DNA from: Mastigias papua
Lineage: Eukaryota; Cnidaria; Scyphozoa; Rhizostomeae; Mastigiidae
Assembly (NCBI GenBank): GCA_964019165.1
Contig: OZ025268.1
Coordinates: 18,016,784-18,080,783 of the forward strand
Direction: 5' to 3'
DNA length: 64,000 nt
Shown in pieces: positions 49,367 through 62,779 of this stretch. Below the pieces are notes generated by a model, which saw only the letters and a program-made list of their open reading frames with translations, was not told the DNA's origin and made no database searches. A program made the position numbers and the translations under genes. Within the stretch, counting starts at the first letter, position 1, and every line of letters begins with the position of its first letter.

Positions 49367-51462
49367 TAAGTTGGATATTGGCCGTTATAGATACAAATTT
49401 ATAACTAAAAGATACACTATTGATGGATGCCAAAATTTCATTAATTTGAACTAACATGAAACTACACGAATGAGTAGCTACATGGTTAATTATTAACGTA
49501 CAAAATATCAGTTACCTACCTCATTTCTTTAGCTGAAAACTCCAATGCAAGTATTGAGCATTTACGATGGAAGACCTGTAATTGGAGAATATGAAGATTA
49601 GATGTCAATACAACAAGTTGTAAACTAGCCAGGCCTTGATGAAACTATATATACTCTAGACTAGATACGCTTAACAACGACAAGGTGTTGCCAACTCATT
49701 GGTTGTGAATCTACCATAGTTAGCACATAGATAGGAGAAAATTGAAAATTAAAGAATTAAATGTGCTTTAAAATTGCTTTGCAGTTAGGATACATATCTT
49801 TTGTAATTATATTCTTATTTATTCACTAAAGTTATCCTCAGATCGCCTGTAGTAGTTATGGCAGTTAAAAATGAATTATACAATATATATATTTTAGAAA
49901 AAGTTCTTCAACGCGAGATCAGTCACTCAGGATTTTCTCGTTTCCATCTGAATGAAGCTTCTGAATGCAAGTGAGGGTCCATATTTGAGCTAATTGATAG
50001 GAAACTGTTCTTTATCATGTCCATGAGTAACTACAAAAAATCAAGCAGCAACTTTGAACATGCTGCACCATATTATATTGAAAGACAGCAAACTTTGGGC
50101 CTCCTATTCGACTTCGCTTTCGAAGAGCTATCTTCAGCCTGTTCTAAAAAGTACAAATCTTGGCCACTTTTTTGTAACACAGACATGTTACAGCGCCATG
50201 GTCTTCGCTTTCAATATGATCCAACATCGATTACTGATTGTTATTGATTGATCATTGACTAGTGATTGCTATTGATGAAGCAATTGATATATCAATCAAC
50301 TGATATATCAGTCATTCTAACTTCTTCAATGAAAAGCAAAGAATAACAGCGGTTGTAGCTTAAGATTATGTGGATCGTGTTCGTCATGATCGTGTGTTCA
50401 CCAGGTATTCAGATCCCCGGTTATAGATTGAAGTACGACAGCAAATATTTTTGCAATGTTTGTGTTGTAGATGAGGCTGAGAAAACAGGATAGCCTTTTT
50501 GTAATTTATACGTTATAAATATTTTTGCAATGTTAACAGCTTCCGATAGAAAATCCTTTCGAAACTTGCTATTAACGATTTTACTGGTGGGGATTAAGTA
50601 AAGGAAATTAAACTCTTTTCATGAGAAGAAGTTTATAAGAACACGAGTCTCAAAATTGACGGGAAATTAAGAACAAATTGAGAACAAGCAGAGGCTGAAG
50701 CACTGTCGTAAAATGTATTTTTGGACAATGATGCATACGCTTTCCAATAACAACATATTGACATGAACCTGGTAAAACTAGTTACTGTGTTTACCTGGTA
50801 CACCAAGACTATTGGCAAGGATTATACATCTGTATGAATGTATATCCTTCGTCTTCTGCCAACGCAACGGTACTAAAAATTATACCTGTTTCATATACAT
50901 CCAATGTTGTATTGTATATTGTCTAATGTCTCCGTTGCCTACACCCCAATAATTTAAGAACGAATTTAGAGCAATTCAGCCTCAAAGTCTTGGAAAAATT
51001 AAGAATAGCCAGCCTGAACCTCAATTTTACTGGGGTTTATAAAGAAAATGTGTAGCTTATAACCTTGGACTCCATATGATCACAAGCATTGCAGGTGACA
51101 CAAGGATCGGCACAAACTTCTGACAAGCGATAGTTGAGTCGTAATAAAAATCTTGTTCAACTTTGCCAACGATCCTTGTACCACGCCTAATTATAAGGGA
51201 AGTTTATTATTGCACTTTCTCCGGAGTCCCAAATTATTTGTCCACACAATAAACAGTACTAGGCGTAATCTTTAAGAAAGATATTCTAACCACCCCCTCC
51301 ATTTTGGCGTTCAATAGGCAAATATACAATAGTTTCTTTGTCGATATTGAATAGAACACTGGTTTTTAGAAAATATTGGAGGCTTAGTCCCAGTAGCAGA
51401 CACCTGCTTGATTATTTAGAGGTAACCAAACCACTCGAGCCTGGGGCGAGCGTCAGAGGGAA
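49367..51462. other. Intergenic DNA, no gene seen
   Basis: Two overlapping 65-76-codon ORFs near 50017-50251 have no domain. Around 50270-50330 there are short ATTGATATATCAAT-type palindromes. Nothing else can be supported. Confidence 0.4.
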
Positions 51463-51541
51463 GATTTTAGCAGTCACGCCCTAGACATAGGGCGTGATTG
51501 ATAAAATCACACCCAGTGTTTAGGACGTGATTGCTAAAATC
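51463..51541. repeat. Hairpin repeat with three GATTTTAxCA..CACG units
   Basis: GATTTTAGCAGTCACGCCCT is followed after a few bases by its near-perfect inverse ending at 51508 (21-bp arms, two mismatches). A third unit, GGACGTGATTGCTAAAATC, lies at 51523-51541. Partial inverted similarity continues outward (GAGCGTCAGAGGGAAG / CTTCCCTCAGCC). It looks like a small foldback element of unknown family. Confidence 0.7.
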
Positions 51542-54500
51542 CCGGATCACTCCCCAAACTAGAGCGACAGCTTCCCTCAGCCTCTAGTTGTCAGTCACTG
51601 CATAGCTACCTAGTCCCTCGCTTCTACGGTCCCTGCGAAACGGTCATGTAATAAACCTTTGCGGAGTAGAACTGATTTTAAGTAGTGTGCTAATTGCTTT
51701 ATTTTCCTTTTTTTCTCCGCAACTTATTTTTATTATGCACAAATATTAAACGAAATGAAAATGAAACTGAAATCACTGCAGAAAACCGTTTTATTGTTGA
51801 AAAAATTGACTATCACGGCACACTAAAATTAGGTATGTTATCGTAAATATTCGTTCATTTCATTGTCATTCTTAGAATTAGTTGGTTATTGTCAAGCTTC
51901 TTCATTTTATGATCTCCTTTTAAAAGTGGTCCCCTGCAAATCAGGCTCCTTTGTGGTCTGGAGGGGCCATCATTGTAAAAAGAATGCAAAATGAAAATTA
52001 AATACTTTGCACCATATTAAGACTACTTTCCAATCAAGTAAAAACACTCGTCCTGTGGAGCAGTAATGAACGCTGATCAAGTCGAGGAGAAAACGTCCCA
52101 TTGTATTATGTAAGAATTTTGGTTGCGTTATACGTAGCGTGTATTGCGTCTCTCCTCAGCCAGGTCGGGAGTGATGATGGCCTAGCTAATACAACAACCG
52201 CTTGTAACTGCTCTTGTATCATTGCACCGCCTATCGCCGGTGCAACCCTATCTATATTACTATGGGTATATCTAGTATAAATTTGTGGCAAATACACGGG
52301 GTAGATGTACTGGATATTGATGTTATGTATAATTACAATTAGGTATATTCTCTTAGAGTTCTATCCCGAATCTGTATCTTTGCACTCATTTACTCACACA
52401 CGATGAAATCGCTAGCCAGTCAGCTTTAGCGATTACAAGTACGTCAAAAAATTAGTTCTACTATAAAGATTGACAACTGAGACAACGACAAACAACACGA
52501 AAGTCAAAGATCACATATCTTCTTGGAAAGATTCCCACGTATGAAAACTGAAATTAAATCTCTAATATGCATAAGGGAAAGGGCAGAACAATAGAAAGGA
52601 GAGTGTAATATTACTAATCATCGTCACTTTATTTAACGTAGGCTTACATACAAGTTAGATTGCCAAATTACAGCTAATTATGGCCTACTACTGTATACTT
52701 AGGTCTAATAATTGAAATACGTATGAAAGCCTCAAATACGTCACAAGTGATCATTCCGATTTTCTGTCAACGTGATTATAACACGTCAAACGTTATCAAA
52801 GTCTAGCTGCCTTCATTGGCTTCATTGCGTAACAATAGATGCTCGGTCCAGTCTTTTTTTGAGATCAGTGGATTGTAACGAGTTCTCTGTTAAGCTGATC
52901 AGTAATAGCATCCAGGAAGCACGAATCGAAATCTCTTTCTCAAGAGAAATGTCTCCTTTTGTTCAACAACAAGGGAATCACTACTTTTGTATACTTCAGT
53001 GATTTTAATGCTGGCGATACTTTCCGAAAAGGGCATTCGCAGAAAAAGGTAACTTTGAGTTCAATGAAGAAGTTCAGATTAGTACCACAGAATAGCTAAA
53101 TACTGGACAGTTAAATATATCCTTGGCTATAAAAACGAACTTGGTAAATATAATTAAAGGTAAAAGATTCCTTTAAAATTTGACCAGATGAAACATTAGA
53201 TTAAACGCCCCCCATAAGCCACCGTAAAGGGAAGAAATCTAGTGAACGCTCGGGCCCCAAGCCATGGACCTGCTCTAGTATTGCAATGACCAAAAACGTA
53301 TTTCGAGCAATCAAGTGAGTCTATATGCGAATGCAATGCAAACGAGATAGCTACACGGAGCAGACTTTTCTAGGACAGTATAAACGAGGTTGGTTTTACT
53401 ACCACGGTCAACAGGACTTTTCATTGAAATTATTGAAGCTTTCAGGTTTTCCAGATTAAATTTTCAGAAATTTCCTGATTTCTTGCATTTTTCCCCAGAA
53501 AATTTAGACGGGCCAGGGATATGATTTGGCAAATGCACCGACAATGAAGGAGCAAAATAATGATTGTGTAAAACAGTACCTGGCCAGCAAAAATTAATTA
53601 ACTTTTCCTAGTTTTCCCGGCTTTCCCGGTTTTCAAATTTCTCAGATACGTCGACACTTGAAATGTCATGTGATTTTTAGGCCAAATAAGTCTTAGTTTC
53701 TAGCGCAACCCTTTATGGAGGAGATACAGTCCATCTCTTTGTTTTCTTTGCACAAGATACAGTATATTCTGTAGGGGCATGCCAAGTCGTTCATTTGTAA
53801 TACTTTTCATATGTGTTGCCGCAGCGCAACTGCGCAAGCATTAAGCGTATTTAAAGTTGGCGCTACATAGCTGTATACAGCAAAATATATTACAACTAAT
53901 GACCTTTCCACATTAATATTTAGAGGGACTACAAACCGTCCGCCCAAACGAACAAGAGGAGCGGTCATGATGCACAATGGTTTTCCATAGCACCCTATTG
54001 AGCCGAAGCTAATTTCGGTAAAACTATCCCCTCAAGAAATTGTCCGAATGACATCCAATCTGCTGGAGCTCAAGACACCCACCTAGCGTTTTAACTCTGT
54101 CGATGATAAGTTAGATTTCTTTACATTTAGCGTGACACCTTTATCAACAATGAGATACTGAATGAAGATAACATTGGTTCGAACTGTAATGAACAAAATG
54201 GAGGTTCAACAATAAGTAACACTCGTAGTAGACTTGCTGTTATTACCATTCACCACGAGGTACTAGAACAACAGAACTGTATCATTTAACCTCGGGATTT
54301 GTGAAAGTATCAAAATGCATATCTTAGTACAGACGATACTATCTTTAATACATAGGGCGCTCTATTCCACACTCCATGACGCAAAGATCGTCTCAATCTA
54401 CATTCAAAACACAGTTTCTTTCGTTAACTTCACCTCAAAAACTAACAAACTATAGAATTTTAGCAACCGACATCGACCACCAATTAGGCGCGATTGAAAT

Positions 54501-55935
54501 GTTAATTCAAACAATGACCTACTAAACTATGTTTCCAATATGATAGGAATGAGTGGGAAGCAAAGTACGGATTTGCGTGTATCTAAATCTACCAGGTGTC
54601 CAAATACTAATCAAGGCTTTGTCTACTCTCCGGCAAACGATTTGAGCATTATTACATTCAGAGTAATCCGCAATAAAGAAAATTTCAATTAGAACCCACA
54701 ATCGCATGCCACACGAATAGTCGGTTGGTGAAAATTACTTTTCGCCCTACGGTTAAAATAATTTTCCAACTCATGACCCAATTTCCACGAGATGGGATTC
54801 AAGTGAGCCAGGTGCGTTGTCACGCCGTGCAGGTCTTAATTTTAATATGGACGACCGAAATTCGTCTCATATATGCACATAACTCTATCAGCTTACAAAG
54901 AACAGCAAACAGAAGACAAAATCAATTCAAGTGTGAAGTATATGGCATCGTATAAACACCTGACTCGATATGATTTCATTATGGATCGATAATGAGGCTG
55001 CTTCTTCTATTCTTACAGTTGGCACATTATCATTCTGTTACGCTTTCCTATCGGATTGGATGTTTACACGCGATAAGCTTGATTTTCAGCAAAATCTATG
55101 ATGATATAAAGTGTCTAAACAAAAAACTAAGAAGGAATGCAAAAGACATATCTTCTCTATACCTTCTTTCTTTCGTCTTCACACATTGTCGTCCAGTTGC
55201 ATGCATGTGTGCATTCACTTCAGCATAAATTCCATTTTCTGCAAAATATAATCTGCTAGAGTCATAGTGCTCACAAAAACATAAAATAATATACTCTGTT
55301 CACATTTTGAGTGAACTTCCACAAATAGAACGGAAAAGTATCAGAAATGCCGTGCTATTGGGATAAAGAGAGAATAGCTTCCCTTGTCACACGCGAAGCA
55401 TTATACCTTGGTCCTGCTCAAACTATGTGCTACTCAAATCTTCTCTTCTATACTCTACTAAGGAGAGAGAGCGAGAAAACCTCATTTTGCCTGTGGACAT
55501 TCGGAAATTTCTTTTATTGATAAGGTACTACAAAAGTTGTGTTAACAGAACAAAGAAAACTATACATTTAAAGAGATTCCGAATGCGCTAGAACACGTAA
55601 GGATAATTAATTTTCCGAATATTGGACGGGCAAGATCATCCTCCCACCCAGGCGTTTCAGAATCTGTGTGTATTGCAATGTATTGGGTTTATGCCTACGT
55701 TAAAATCATGGAATGATCATCTATGCTGTATTGAAATTAATTGCTTGCGTATAGTGCTGTTGTGTTCGTAAACTCTCATGTTGAATCAGTTAACACTTTT
55801 TCGAGAGCACTATCTTGGCTGTCATTGCTTTTTCTTATCATTAAGAAGGACGCTTCCTCTATAAGGTGCAAAACGGGGCAAAATATGTTTACAGGGTACC
55901 AAATATCATGTATGATGTTATTTTCTTAGCAAAGG
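51542..55935. other. Intergenic DNA, no gene seen
   Basis: 4.4 kb of AT-rich DNA with only short ORFs. At 53430-53640 there are C/T-rich TTTTCCxG repeats. No exon pair, RNA gene or element with clear ends was found. Confidence 0.45.
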
Positions 55936-56043
55936 TGAAGGATTCTAACCACATATGCTTTCCAGAGCTAAATTTAGGCCCATTTTGGATGCTGATTGGT
56001 CAGATAGTTTGGGAGAAAACAGACCTGATCAGAGGTCTCAAAC
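55936..56043. mobile_element. Palindromic MITE family A, copy 3 (5'-truncated)
   Basis: It matches the right two-thirds of the 6796-6957 element: GGATTCTAACCACATATGCT, TTAGGCCCATTTTGGATGCT, then TGATTGGTCAGATAGTTTGG and CCTGATCAGAGGTCTCAAAC. The left arm is missing. ORFs read through it at 55866-56302 are not supported as genes. Confidence 0.7.
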
Positions 56044-56293
56044 ACAGGGTACTTTCGTTACAACGACAATTTTTTTCATTGACTTAAGAAACTTCTTAGA
56101 AGCTTTTAGAAGTCCATACCTCATATCTCCAAATGAAATACGACAAATTACGCCTCTAGATGTGACCGAGAACATTGATCAGATAATTGCCAAGACGACG
56201 GGCTACATAACTGTTCGACGTAGCTCCTGTGGGCTTAGATATTGTTGGAAGGGGCTAGCACGAGGGCGCCTTGATCGAGGGAAAGGTTACATA

Positions 56294-56379
56294 GTTATCT
56301 GACACATGCCAGATAACAAAACTCATCTTAAAAAACTCCTGTTCTCCACAAAACTCATCTTCAAAAACTCCCGTTCTCC
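56294..56379. repeat. Perfect 8-bp hairpin and 32-bp tandem duplication
   Basis: GTTATCTG and CAGATAAC form a hairpin stem around an 8-base loop (56294-56317). Directly after it, a 32-base unit AACAAAACTCATCTT...GTTCTCC occurs twice. Confidence 0.7.
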
Positions 56380-59300
56380 ATACAATAAAAGGAACATTCT
56401 AAATACACGTGGGGGTGCCATAGAGGGGGCTCGGGGTGCTCTCTCTCTTGCTATAATGAGGGGAGGCTTTAGGAGGCTCAGTCCCATTACAATGATAGTA
56501 TGCCTACGAATAATTTAGCACGTTTTTAAATTTGAGCAGTTTCAATTGAAAATTGGATGTGGCTACGGGCGTAGCCTGATAGACGTTGTTTACAGCACAA
56601 CCCCATTTTTAAGCTTGCTGGACGGCGCTCCCGAACACAGTGAAGTATTTGAATTAAAAAATCAAATTGCCAAATATATCTTTGAGACATGCACATCCAT
56701 TCTCTAAGTGCCTTTCTGCAGGAAACAATCGCTAATGGATTCCGTCTATTCAAAAGGGAGAAATTAAACCCTGAATCAAATTAATGGAGAGACAATGCTT
56801 TAACTACGACACGTTCATCATGTGATGTTGCTGCGAGGGACCGAAATTCATTGTCACTGACAATGCCTGCCAATGGGGACATTGGAATCTGGTTAGTGAT
56901 TATCTCTTACTAATCTCAGATACGAAAGGCTTAGCGTCGACCACTTCAAGGGTACGTCAATTAAAAGAGATCGTTAATGCATATCACAGAACGGCTCAAA
57001 TCATACACGATATGTAGTTGTCCGAACAGAACAGCACTGCATTCTTTTTGTAGATAAAAGCACACTACATAAGAACACCGAGGTTTGACTTGCAGCAAAA
57101 TGACACCGCTAGACATCTGAAACTGAATCTATACACCCTAAACGAAAGGGTGACGTAGAAGAGGGCACTGGAATGAGGGGGCTTAGTCCTCTTTGTTAAA
57201 ATAAGGAGAGTTCCCAGTGGGCTCCACCCCATTCCAACGCAAGCGTGCCAGTTTGGCGAATTTCGTAAGTATGAACAATTGAGGATATATCTGAAGAGTT
57301 TGAATGATTTTATCCATACAACAGGGTGCGTTCAAGGGGGTGGCTCACAAAAGATGCAGCCTATAGCAGGCCCTTCCTCTCGACTATTTAGGACAGCAAC
57401 CCTTCTTAAACACACGTGAAAAGGTCGGAGCGGAGCAGCAATGACCACAAAAGAGTGCAAACGAATCAACGGCTCGCTCTTCCTTCAAGATCAAACAAGA
57501 ATGAATCATTCTTCAAAGAGAATAGCGTATATATTTCAAACAATAAGAAACAAAAACACCGAAGAGCAGACATTCAAACAGGCGTATTTATAATATACAA
57601 TACATTTCACGGTTACATACAAAGTATTAATCTTACAAGACATGCTTTTTACATAAGAAACAACCTTTCTGCTCTCAGTCTGGATGCTTTTTACCATTTT
57701 GCCCAATCCAGCCGTAAATTGTCCATAAAATTCTTGAGGACAAATCGGGAATTCAATAGTTCAATTAAGATTACGGACTTGATTTTTACTGTTATAGTGT
57801 GTGTAAAACGAATTATCTTGAAAGATGAGTTTGTTTCCAATGTACAAACAATAAGGCTTTACTTTAAAAACAGTTCTCTCAAGCATCCTTCTGAACCTCA
57901 GCCTGCCTGTTGTTCATCAATGTTTCTTAATTTTCCCTTCATTTGGGCCTAATGTTTCATATATATTTGCTTCCTATACAAAACGAGTACTTAATATGCA
58001 TAAGATTGACATAGCAGATATTTCTTCACTATAGGTATGGTACAAAGTACGCTCTAAGTCAATGTTAGGGTACTTGTTACCACAAAGAACATGGCACACA
58101 CGAACATAGTTTGGTTGGTATTGATTTCACCATTTATAAAACTTTCTGCTTTCTATAGTACCTTTCTGCTACCCACTGTAGGAAGCAACATCGCAGGACA
58201 TATATTGTAACAGGTATACAAGGGTTGCCAAGCGCGTGGCCCCATTCTGACCCTCCATGTTAGCTGACGTGGCCAGCGCTGAGTCCAAAATGGATCTATG
58301 TTGTATTTCTATGGTAAGTAAAAAGAGACCCTCCAGCTGTGAACTAAATCGAAAAGTGGCCCTATTCGACTTTCAAAGTAGGTGATACTGAAACTGAAAG
58401 GAAAGGGGGCAAATAAACCTGGCCTTATGACGGGGAAGCGCAAAACTATGATTAACTATGATTATCAATTGGCGTGTCATGCAACCGTAAGACTTTCCCA
58501 AGAACACTTCAAATGAGTTCAAATCAAGTATACAATAAACCTAAATGAAAGGTAAAATCCAAAAACTGAGGGCTCCTGACGTCACGCTCCATTTGTGCGA
58601 AGTGTTCTCCACGAGGACCGGGAATAAATCATAGAGATAGGGACTAAATCCTGTCTTCCATTATACGCATTTGAACTTCACAAGAACGGGCATGTGCAGT
58701 TTCAAATGAGTCACACAGCTAAATCAATCTACAAATCTCCGTTCTCTAAGCAATTTTCTACCGTGAGCAAACTCCCTCTGTAGAACAAGCAGCTTCAAGC
58801 ACACCCAATAACTACACAGCTATTCATATTGACTATTCACAATTCTGGGCAAGACGATCCTTCTATTGTGCAAGAGCTACATCCCGGCAAATGAGCTTGA
58901 ATTTTTGCGCTTAGGTCGAGCCAACAGCGAAGAATTTAAGTCAAAACACCAAAAAGATGCGATCACAAATGTTGTCCGTCATACATGCACAGTATAGATG
59001 GGTCCTTCTGGAATCTCTGTCACTGCGTTTCTACATAAAAGAATTTAGCAAGAAAGAGCAACTCTTGATACAAATTAATGTCTATGGAGTGGGACAGTAG
59101 CAAGCTGCAAGCTCCGTCCCAGGAACGCTTTATGTCCAAGTCGATAGATTCTGGCTTGATAAACCGTTGAATCAGAATTAATTCATTCCCTTTGGTGCTG
59201 GTACATGATGACTACGTCACTCCATGTAAGAAGCTCAGTCGCTTCATAGTTAAATAGGCCATGAATTGAATTCCTGCTGCTTGCCACCTTCATGCACATT

Positions 59301-61084
59301 CTGAGCAGGAGAGATGGCAAAAAGTGTGGAATGACTGCCATTCCTCAGGTCACAGTTCTTGCTACTTTCTGAACAAATCACTCATAGGAAACACAGCTGC
59401 ACCCCACATTTGAAGAGCCATCACTAATTTATGCCACCATGAAATCAAAAAAATGACCTCTGTGAGATTCTACCTCAAATTATGTGTTTCAGACGACGGG
59501 CTCTAACAAATGAATCAATGCTTTCACTATTTGAATAAACTAATGCGTTGGACAGTCATTTTGGCAAAGGCAGTCCGGCAGAAAAAATAGTTTCATTTGG
59601 CAGAATGCAATTTGCGGCTACTTTTTCAAGATCAAAACTTAAGAAGATACAAGGAATACTACCAATATTCTGCTTAAAGGGCTCATCCACCAAAAGGAAG
59701 TGAGACTTCCAAAGTCCGACAGAAACAATCAACGCCAAAAAGGAAGAGAAAACAAAGAAGAAAGGTAAACATCCTGAAATTTCATGCAGTATGAGAAAAC
59801 AGGGTAGCCCTATTCAAGATCTGGTCCAAAAATCTACACCACTCCAGGCCTAAACAATCTGCAGATGTTTGAAAAGTATTCCAAATACTTAACTTAGAGT
59901 AAGTCACAATCAAAACGGAGAGTGCCAGATCAAAAAATAAACGTAGAATTACATTTTGGTGCCAGCTTCGTAAATGTTTCTAAGATAAGAGAAAACTTAC
60001 TCTAGCTAAACTTAGAACACACTTGGAACCTGTTAGAAATAGCGATAAGACAGAGAGTCAATTCTTGTCTACACTCGCAAGTCCGCATTTGCGACTCAAC
60101 GCAAATACAGATCACATTCACATTTAGTGCTCAATTAGTGCTTCAAACGCAGATTCAAGTACTTCAATTAGCAAGCTGTATAGCCAACCTATGTTTAGGA
60201 ACGGTCTAAATTTCATTTCTGGTGAGTAAAATACTAGCTTATCGATAAACTGAGGTGAGTGCTTGCTAGCTAGGAAATTACAGACTCTTCACATTGAGCT
60301 ATGTACTATCGTGCAAGTCAATACCTGCCCACTGATCCAAGCTACGGCCTACAATTTCTCCTGGCATTCAAAATTGGGATGAAAACAAAACAAACATGAA
60401 TACTAAACGCCTAAAATGTACTATAAAAAAGGTAAAGAAAATTAAATGCTTATAAACTCTTTCATCATTTACTGATACAATGATATATATCATAGTAGAC
60501 TAAATTGAGACTAGGGATATATATTTTATAACACATTACTATACATCGCAGTACATGCGGGAGGGGATAACCCATAGGCTTAAGGAATCACTCCTATCTT
60601 GTTCCCCATGCCCTTCCTCCTCGTGTCACAACGACGCCAGCAACCTGAGAGTCAACCACCGAAGATTTTCCAGCTTTGCTGTATTTTCAAAGTTAATGCT
60701 ATGATCTCTTCGCAGTACGATATAACAGTGATATAACAGTACTCAACGGGTTCAGTCAAGTGTAACCTGAACCCAACATACATCGGCTAGCAATGGTCCA
60801 AGCAAGATAAATTCCACTCCGTCAAATTAAAAAGTCTGCAGCATCCAGAAACAGAAGTACCTTTTGATCAACTTGGTTTTACACATAGGCTATACACGGC
60901 CCCAATGTAATGGCTGGGGCATAAGACGAGGTATGGCCTCGCATGGCATGCCTTACATAAATGTCGTCAGAGTAAAGATGCCCTATAAATGGATACCTGA
61001 GAAGACAATGATGACGAGCACTCAAATCCATGCCTCTCCCTTCCGTCACAATATCATACATTTAAGTAAAAAGGCTCACTTCAA
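56380..61084. other. No coding gene supported; may include receptor 3' UTR
   Basis: This 4.7 kb lies 3' of the minus-strand activin-receptor exons, so its right part should hold their 3' UTR, but I could not place a polyadenylation site. A 178-codon plus-strand frame at 57416-57952 has no start ATG and no domain and is not called. Two loosely similar G-rich stretches (about 56410-56490 and 57150-57220) may be relics of one repeat. Confidence 0.4.
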
Positions 61085-61300
61085 CTAACAAGTAGACTCT
61101 TTGCCTTCTGAAAGGCTCCAGGACGATATTCCACTTGATGCAAGGTCATCGTTGCTGGATGCAGATATGTTTGTGATGTTTTTCATTTCGGTTGCTTGGT
61201 GCAGTTGGATAAGTCGCTCAAAAACGCAGTGAACTGTTATTCGTGCGTCTGCATCTGGGTCCCAGCAGTCTTCCATACACTCACAAATAACCCCAATGCC
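61085..61300 (-). CDS. Activin/TGF-beta type II receptor, last exon
   Basis: The final exon of a single-pass receptor serine/threonine kinase that binds activin/BMP ligands and phosphorylates type I receptors. The acceptor is CGTATTTTAG|GG at 61301-61302. The frame reads GIGVICECMEDCWDPDADAR and then a CVFERLIQLHQ helix, the end of kinase subdomain XI (ECWDxDAEARL...C..ER), followed by a 35-residue Ser-rich tail ending KESTC and TAG at 61085-61087. The short tail fits ActRIIA/B, not the very long-tailed BMPR2. Phase 0 start. 71 residues are encoded here. Confidence 0.9.
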   Translation of the reverse strand, partial: GIGVICECMEDCWDPDADARITVHCVFERLIQLHQATEMKNITNISASSNDDLASSGISSWSLSEGKESTC

Positions 61301-61742
61301 CTAAAATACGAAAAACAACGCATCACTACACCTTAACAGCTGAGCACATGGACAATTCAGCACCTAAATTTCTAAACATCCAAACAAATGGGTATCTGAA
61401 AAACCGAACATCTGGCCGACTGCAGCTTTTCTGTAAATGATACTAAAGGTGTTACAGCTCTCCTACAATTTTAAAGCTATGTACTACACTGCAGAAACAA
61501 ACAACTATCATATGATGATGATGATTATTATGTATAGAATGCATAGCTCTAAAATTTCAACAGAGCTTTTACTTCATTGCTGTCTTCTCTGCCACAATGA
61601 CGCTTCTGGTGATACTATTTGACAATACACTTCTGGCTGGAATCAATACTTACATATGAAAGAAAACAAAGGTATAATTTTCATTATAAATATTATACAG
61701 TATAGTTCAACGATTAAAGTTGCAGGCAATTGATGCCAATAC

Positions 61743-61873
61743 CTTATGTGCCCTCCATTCTCCTCTTATTCTGGGGCGCAATTTCTTTTCTACAACAACA
61801 TCTTGCATCGTATCTATGGTAGGGTGAAGGCCAACTTCTTCTTCAAATGGGAGCTTATATTCTGGGAAGACAC
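61743..61873 (-). CDS. Activin/TGF-beta type II receptor, penultimate exon
   Basis: A 131-base exon with acceptor GTTGTTTGTTCAG|GT and donor CACATAAG|GTATTG. It enters in phase 1 and leaves in phase 0, joining the 61085-61300 exon in frame. It encodes PEYKLPFEEEVGLHPTIDTM, then QDVVVEKKLRPRIRGEWRAH. This is the kinase C-lobe region EYxLPFEEEIGxHPxxxxMQxVVVxKKxRPxxxxxW, characteristic of ActRII. The rest of the kinase, the transmembrane helix and the ligand-binding domain are not seen up to 64000, so they lie beyond the window after an intron of more than 2 kb that contains a SINE and a LINE remnant. Confidence 0.92.
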
Positions 61874-62779
61874 CTGAACAAACAACGTGCAACTAGTAAG
61901 AAAATGAATAAGAAACCAACACCAACTACGTTTGTTGGAAACAAAATATAGATACTTCGAACTTTTGCCAAATATGATATACGGTTGCAAGACATTACTA
62001 TACCAAGATATGCAAAAGTAGCAGAAATTTCTTTTATGTAAATACAAAAAACGGACTTTCCAACAATAAGTTTTTACTGTCTGCTACACAGGCCTTACGG
62101 TTTTTATCCAGAGGCTCTGGACAGCATGGGATAAATGGACAGAAAGTCTCTACCAAATTGGATATACTGATTTCATGCACAATTCTACTACCAGACGACC
62201 ATCAGATACTGATGTTATTAGCCATAAAAGCCACCTATATCTTGAGTCTGCAACGTCATAAGCGTCTCATATTCTATAGCTCGACATACTCGCGAGCCAG
62301 ACAATAATTGTGAAGAAATAAAATCAGACAAAGAGAAATCTCCGCTCAATACACAACCTATTTATAATGACAAACAATGGTGGCGTAATATTCGATAAGG
62401 TGAAGTAAGAATTTATTCCGTTTGAAATATAAGCAATCACAACAAAGTCCAGTGAGAAGAGGAATCTAGAAGATGAGAAAAATTTCAAGCGAAATATGCT
62501 GTAATGCACTATCAATGAAAGTAATCTCAAAGCATGTCAAGAATCTTAATACAATATCTATGAGATATATTTTCTATATCAGAACAGAACCACACCCTAC
62601 GAAACGGCAATCATCTTAAGCTGCCTAAAATTCACACCAATACCCATGGTACTCCAGAGCCCTCTTTCTTATGGTGTGACGAAAAGATATTTCGAAAGGA
62701 GTACTGTGATTTCTCATTTCAGATCAGGTTCAATTCAGTGTGAATAACTGCTGTCAATTCAACGAGCACACATAAAGAT
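61874..62779. other. Receptor intron, no gene seen
   Basis: Upstream (minus-strand) intron of the activin-receptor gene. No MAPE- or HRD-type kinase exon could be read on the minus strand. Confidence 0.45.

Noticed and set aside
55955..56302. 115-codon plus-strand ORF
   Set aside because: Its first third is the palindromic MITE; the rest has no recognisable domain or splice support.
57416..57952. 178-codon plus-strand open frame
   Set aside because: It begins at GTG after an in-frame stop, has no ATG near its start, no domain, and low-complexity Asn/Lys/Ser composition; likely chance in AT-rich DNA 3' of the receptor gene.
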